In this document: positions 61,573 to 64,000 of the stretch, piece after piece
How positions within the stretch are numbered: position 1 is the first letter of the stretch
How the letters are laid out: each line of letters begins with the position of its first letter
Source of the DNA: Acanthaster planci
Taxonomy: Eukaryota > Echinodermata > Asteroidea > Valvatida > Acanthasteridae
DNA length: 64,000 nt
Direction of reading: 5' to 3'
NCBI RefSeq assembly: GCF_001949145.1
Contig: NW_019091613.1
Span: forward strand, 172,622 to 236,621
The notes under the pieces: model-generated
Told to the model about the DNA's origin: nothing
The model's input: the letters and a program-made list of their open reading frames with translations, nothing else
Database searches by the model: none
Program-made: the position numbers and the translations under genes

Positions 61573-62267
61573 CTACGGAACAGGAAGTGACAAAAAAACC
61601 AAGCCTCATGACTTCTTGTTTTTAAATAAATCAACAGGGAACATTTCCAGTTTACAGGGCCAAGGATACTGACAATGAAAACCGAATGTCAGTCATGTGG
61701 ATTGCAACAGGTTGACAGGCCAGTGCTAATGAAAGCACTCTTACTAGGGTCCTACACCTGTAAAGTCCAAGTTTCACGAGGACTGTCATTTCAGGCAGCT
61801 TTGTTTTTCAACCTTCCCACCAGACAACCTCAGGAGTACATCACGAAAGCCTAATGCTTTCATGCTTGTACATCATTACAACAGATATACCCGGACACTG
61901 CAAACATTGCTACAGGGGTCATTCCATGAGGTTGGGGCATAATTTCTGACACTGTCCATTGTTACGTGGGTTCTGTAAAAATGAACAGCTATTTCCCTGC
62001 ATGTGGATTCGAAATTGACATTGTTATACATCTTGCAAGGCTGAATACAGAGGTGTGTGTTATTTTTACAGAGTAAATGACCTACTCTACAGGCCATGAC
62101 AGCTGGTAAAAGTTACCCATGTCACAAGGACACCATCACAAATTGTGCCCCCAACCTTATGGAATGACCCACAAACAAAATGTACCAAGACAAACCTCAA
62201 ACCTTGAATCTGTGACCAGGTCCTTAAAAAGCGTAAGAGAATGTGAAGTAGACGACAATGAACTTAC
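61573..62267 (-). other. Last intron of P2X gene 2
   Basis: The intron has a GTAAGT donor and the acceptor proposed for the terminal exon. It contains the foldback element at 61916-62170. Confidence 0.5.
61916..62170. mobile_element. MITE with GGGTCATTCC ends
   Basis: This 255-bp element starts GGGTCATTCCATGAGGTTGG and ends, read inverted, GGGTCATTCCATAAGGTTGG. Similarity of the arms continues inward for about 60 bp (GTGTCC/CTGTCC, then GTGGGT/ATGGGTAA). No target duplication is obvious. The superfamily is not identified. Confidence 0.75.
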
Positions 62268-62381
62268 TTCATAATCCACATTGACTTCGGCGTCAGGCTT
62301 CACGGTGAGATATTTCTTCTTTTTGTAGTACTCGTGTCCTTTCATGATGTAACACACAATGATGTCACAGGCAACTGTGGA
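62268..62381 (-). CDS. P2X gene 2, penultimate exon: end of TM2 and YxxxK
   Basis: This exon encodes the cytoplasmic end of TM2 and the start of the tail: STVACDIIVCYIMKG, then HEYYKKKKYLTVKPD and AEVNVDYE. It matches ATVLCDIIVLYCMKKRLYYREKKYK of vertebrate P2X4 closely. YKKKK is the conserved YxxxK motif that stabilises the receptor at the plasma membrane. The exon is 114 bp, phase 0 at both ends, with acceptor TTTGTATAG and donor GAA|GTAAGT. A second AG six bases downstream (CACAG) would break the frame. It belongs to a different gene from exons 1-7 because it lies upstream of gene 1 in the direction of transcription. Confidence 0.95.
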
Positions 62382-62913
62382 CTATACAAAGAATGGAGGT
62401 ACCACGTTTGATTTACATTTACAAAGAAATGGAATGCACTCCACATTGTTTTCTTCCAGAAGAAAAATCTAGCTGGGTATTCATTATTCAATCATTAGCT
62501 TATTTCATTCTTATCACGGCCAACAAGCTAAATTACAAGAATGTTACATATTCTAATTAAAATACATGTAAAATATATTAAAAGTACATGAAAAAATAGC
62601 AAGCACAAAAACATTAATCACTAATCATGATTTCTAAAAGTAATGAACAATTAAAGGAATAAAATAGATCAAACCTACTTCAGCAGGTTGAACTACATGT
62701 ATGTTTCATTTCTCTGTCGTGGAATGAATTCCGTAAGCCACAAGAAGGCCTGCGCGGATTCTCTAATTATGGAGTCACTAAATAATATAAAATGCAACTT
62801 GCCACAGACAGCAAAACACCCATCTCCCATTTTCCTCACCCCTATCTCAGCTATCTACTAGTCAGTGAAGACCCCCACCCTTCCACCTTTCTACCTTTAC
62901 CCTCACTACCTAC
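62382..62913 (-). other. Intron of P2X gene 2 (0.5 kb)
   Basis: A short intron with donor ATG|GTAGGT. It is AT-rich with no repeat or coding signal. Confidence 0.85.
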
Positions 62914-63073
62914 CATTGTCAGCAGAGCCAAGCCCGTTCCAATATTCAGCATCAGAGGCACAAAGTCAAACTTGCCTGCCGTTCCAGTCACAATAACTTC
63001 AAACAAGATCCCATAGGCTTTGAACAACGTACGCGTGTCTATGCCTGTCTCATTCTGGTAATAATTGGAAAAC
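62914..63073 (-). CDS. P2X gene 2, exon with end of ectodomain and TM2
   Basis: The exon reads FSNYYQNETGIDTRTLFKAY, then GILFEVIVTGTAGKFDFVP and LMLNIGTGLALLTM. This corresponds to vertebrate FAKYYRD..G.E.RTLIKAYGIRFD, the KAGKFD..P motif and the TM2 sequence NIGSGLALLGM. The lysine of LFKAYG is equivalent to the ATP-phosphate-contacting Lys316 of zebrafish P2X4. The conserved aspartate of KFD is present, and the glycine of GTGLALL sits in the pore-lining helix. The exon is 160 bp. Its first base completes a codon (probably Arg) from an exon beyond the window, and it ends in phase 0. The acceptor is CTATTCCAG. NET is a potential glycosylation site. Confidence 0.97.
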
Positions 63074-64000
63074 CTGGAATAGACAAAAGTTCACAAGCAC
63101 TCAGAACTTTCTTCTGCAAGTCCACTGATTTGTTCAGAACTCAATGCCTTTGGCAAAACTACTTTGCATCTCTACAAAGGTGGCAGATCTCAATAAACAC
63201 CAAGATACCGTCTGGGCATCAAAAGTTTATTTCACAAGGACTCCGTAATCTTTCTGTGGACCAGCTTTGATATTACATCAAACAAAAACACACCCATTAC
63301 AATTTACCTGTTCATTATTTCAGTCTATGAAAGTCATCCTGTGTATTACATCAGCAGATTTTCACCATTTCACCAAACTTTTCTTTAAAATCAGTATCGT
63401 CCTTGGCTGCTATGCGCAGCATGTCAGATCAGAAAAACCCTATCAACACTACAGGCGATTTTCCTCCAGTTCCTCTAACCACTATCCTGTCTTTTATTGG
63501 CAAGTGGCTTTCCCTTGCTCTCTGCACTCTCCACTTCACATCTAGATCCTCACGGACCCGTATCTGAAGGGCTACCCCTTTGCCACATTCCCCTCACTGT
63601 TGTCGATCCTGGGGGAGAGGGGCATTCTTTTACTATTCTGTGCCCTCTACCAAACCCGAAAACCTTTAAAAAGGGTAAGCATCCGCCATTCTGTGCCATC
63701 CACGACATCTCTTGAACTTTGAAATCACTGGCATTCTTTGCCATTCTGTGCCTAGTACCACACTCCAAAAACCTGAAGGATGGTGGAATTATGCTGTTAT
63801 TTTTGTGCGTTTTACCATATCCCTTGAACCTCAATAGCAGCATTCTTCTCTCACTCTGTACCAGCCATCACACCCATACAACCTCAAAGATGGTGGTATT
63901 CTTCTGCCATCCCATGTCCTCCATCACACCCATACAACCTCAAAGATGGTGGCATTCTTCTGCCATCCCATGTCCTCCATCACACCCCTACAACCTCAAA
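63074..64000 (-). other. Intron of P2X gene 2 (partial)
   Basis: This is intronic sequence up to the right window edge. Its distal half is a minisatellite (63601-64000). No other exon of gene 2 is visible, so the next one must lie beyond the edge. Confidence 0.75.
63601..64000 (+). repeat. Minisatellite, 56-bp unit, about seven copies
   Basis: The last copies are nearly identical and 56 bp apart, with landmarks CATTCTTCTGCCATCCCATG, CCATCACACCC and ACAACCTCAAAGATGGTGG. Earlier units (from about 63601) diverge progressively but keep CATTCT, CTGTGCC and a CACxxCC...CCT core. The array is cut by the window edge. Confidence 0.85.

Noticed and set aside
1-64000. CRISPR arrays, rRNA genes, bacterial operons or phage modules
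   Set aside because: No regular spacer-repeat array, rRNA-like sequence or dense gene layout; the window is clearly animal intron-rich DNA.

Overview
The window is noncoding-rich animal DNA. Codons are split across introns with GT/AG borders, introns run from under 1 kb to about 28 kb, and there are many small foldback (MITE-like) elements and poly-C/poly-G runs. There is no sign of bacterial organisation. Frequent palindromic words (TACATGTA, ACCGGT, TAGGCCTA) and the intron-rich ligand-gated channel genes suggest a marine invertebrate, possibly a deuterostome such as an echinoderm. That placement is an inference from style, not a proof. A run of 541 Ns (23042-23582) marks an assembly gap.

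Two genes can be read, both on the minus strand and both encoding P2X-type ATP-gated cation channels. Gene 1 fills most of the window. Its first seven coding exons were assembled by hand at 51835-52058, 24015-24192, 15791-15862, 11975-12050, 11062-11167, 6201-6287 and 610-751. All join in frame (885 nt, 295 codons), and the gene runs off the left edge. It shows the N-terminal YDTPK motif, TM1, the ATP-contacting lysine pair (AKLKG), the NFT motif and eight of the ten conserved ectodomain cysteines. Gene 2 enters from the right edge and is seen only at its 3' end: exons 62914-63073 and 62268-62381, plus a probable terminal exon 61534-61572. These cover the end of the ectodomain, TM2, the YxxxK motif and a short cytoplasmic tail. 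The two genes are therefore head-to-tail neighbours, with gene 2 ending about 8-9 kb upstream of the gene 1 start.

Layout from left to right: intron 7 (partial) and exon 7 of gene 1; introns 6 to 2, carrying one palindromic MITE family (four copies, one split by a second large foldback) and an unrelated foldback element; intron 1 (27.6 kb), holding a pair of inverted 0.45-kb MITEs, a dead non-LTR retrotransposon tail, another foldback element, a local tandem duplication, twin hairpins and a few TATA-like or exon-like signals; exon 1 with a CpG-dense 5' flank and a TATA-like box near 53.09 kb; an intergenic stretch with CCAAT-rich and paired E2F-like sites and a pogo/Tigger-like MITE with TA target duplications; then the 3' end of gene 2, with a tandem repeat in its probable 3' UTR and a 56-bp minisatellite in an intron.

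Functionally, both genes encode subunits of trimeric, plasma-membrane, ATP-opened cation channels. Adjacent paralogues could form homomers or heteromers or divide expression, but the sequence does not show which.
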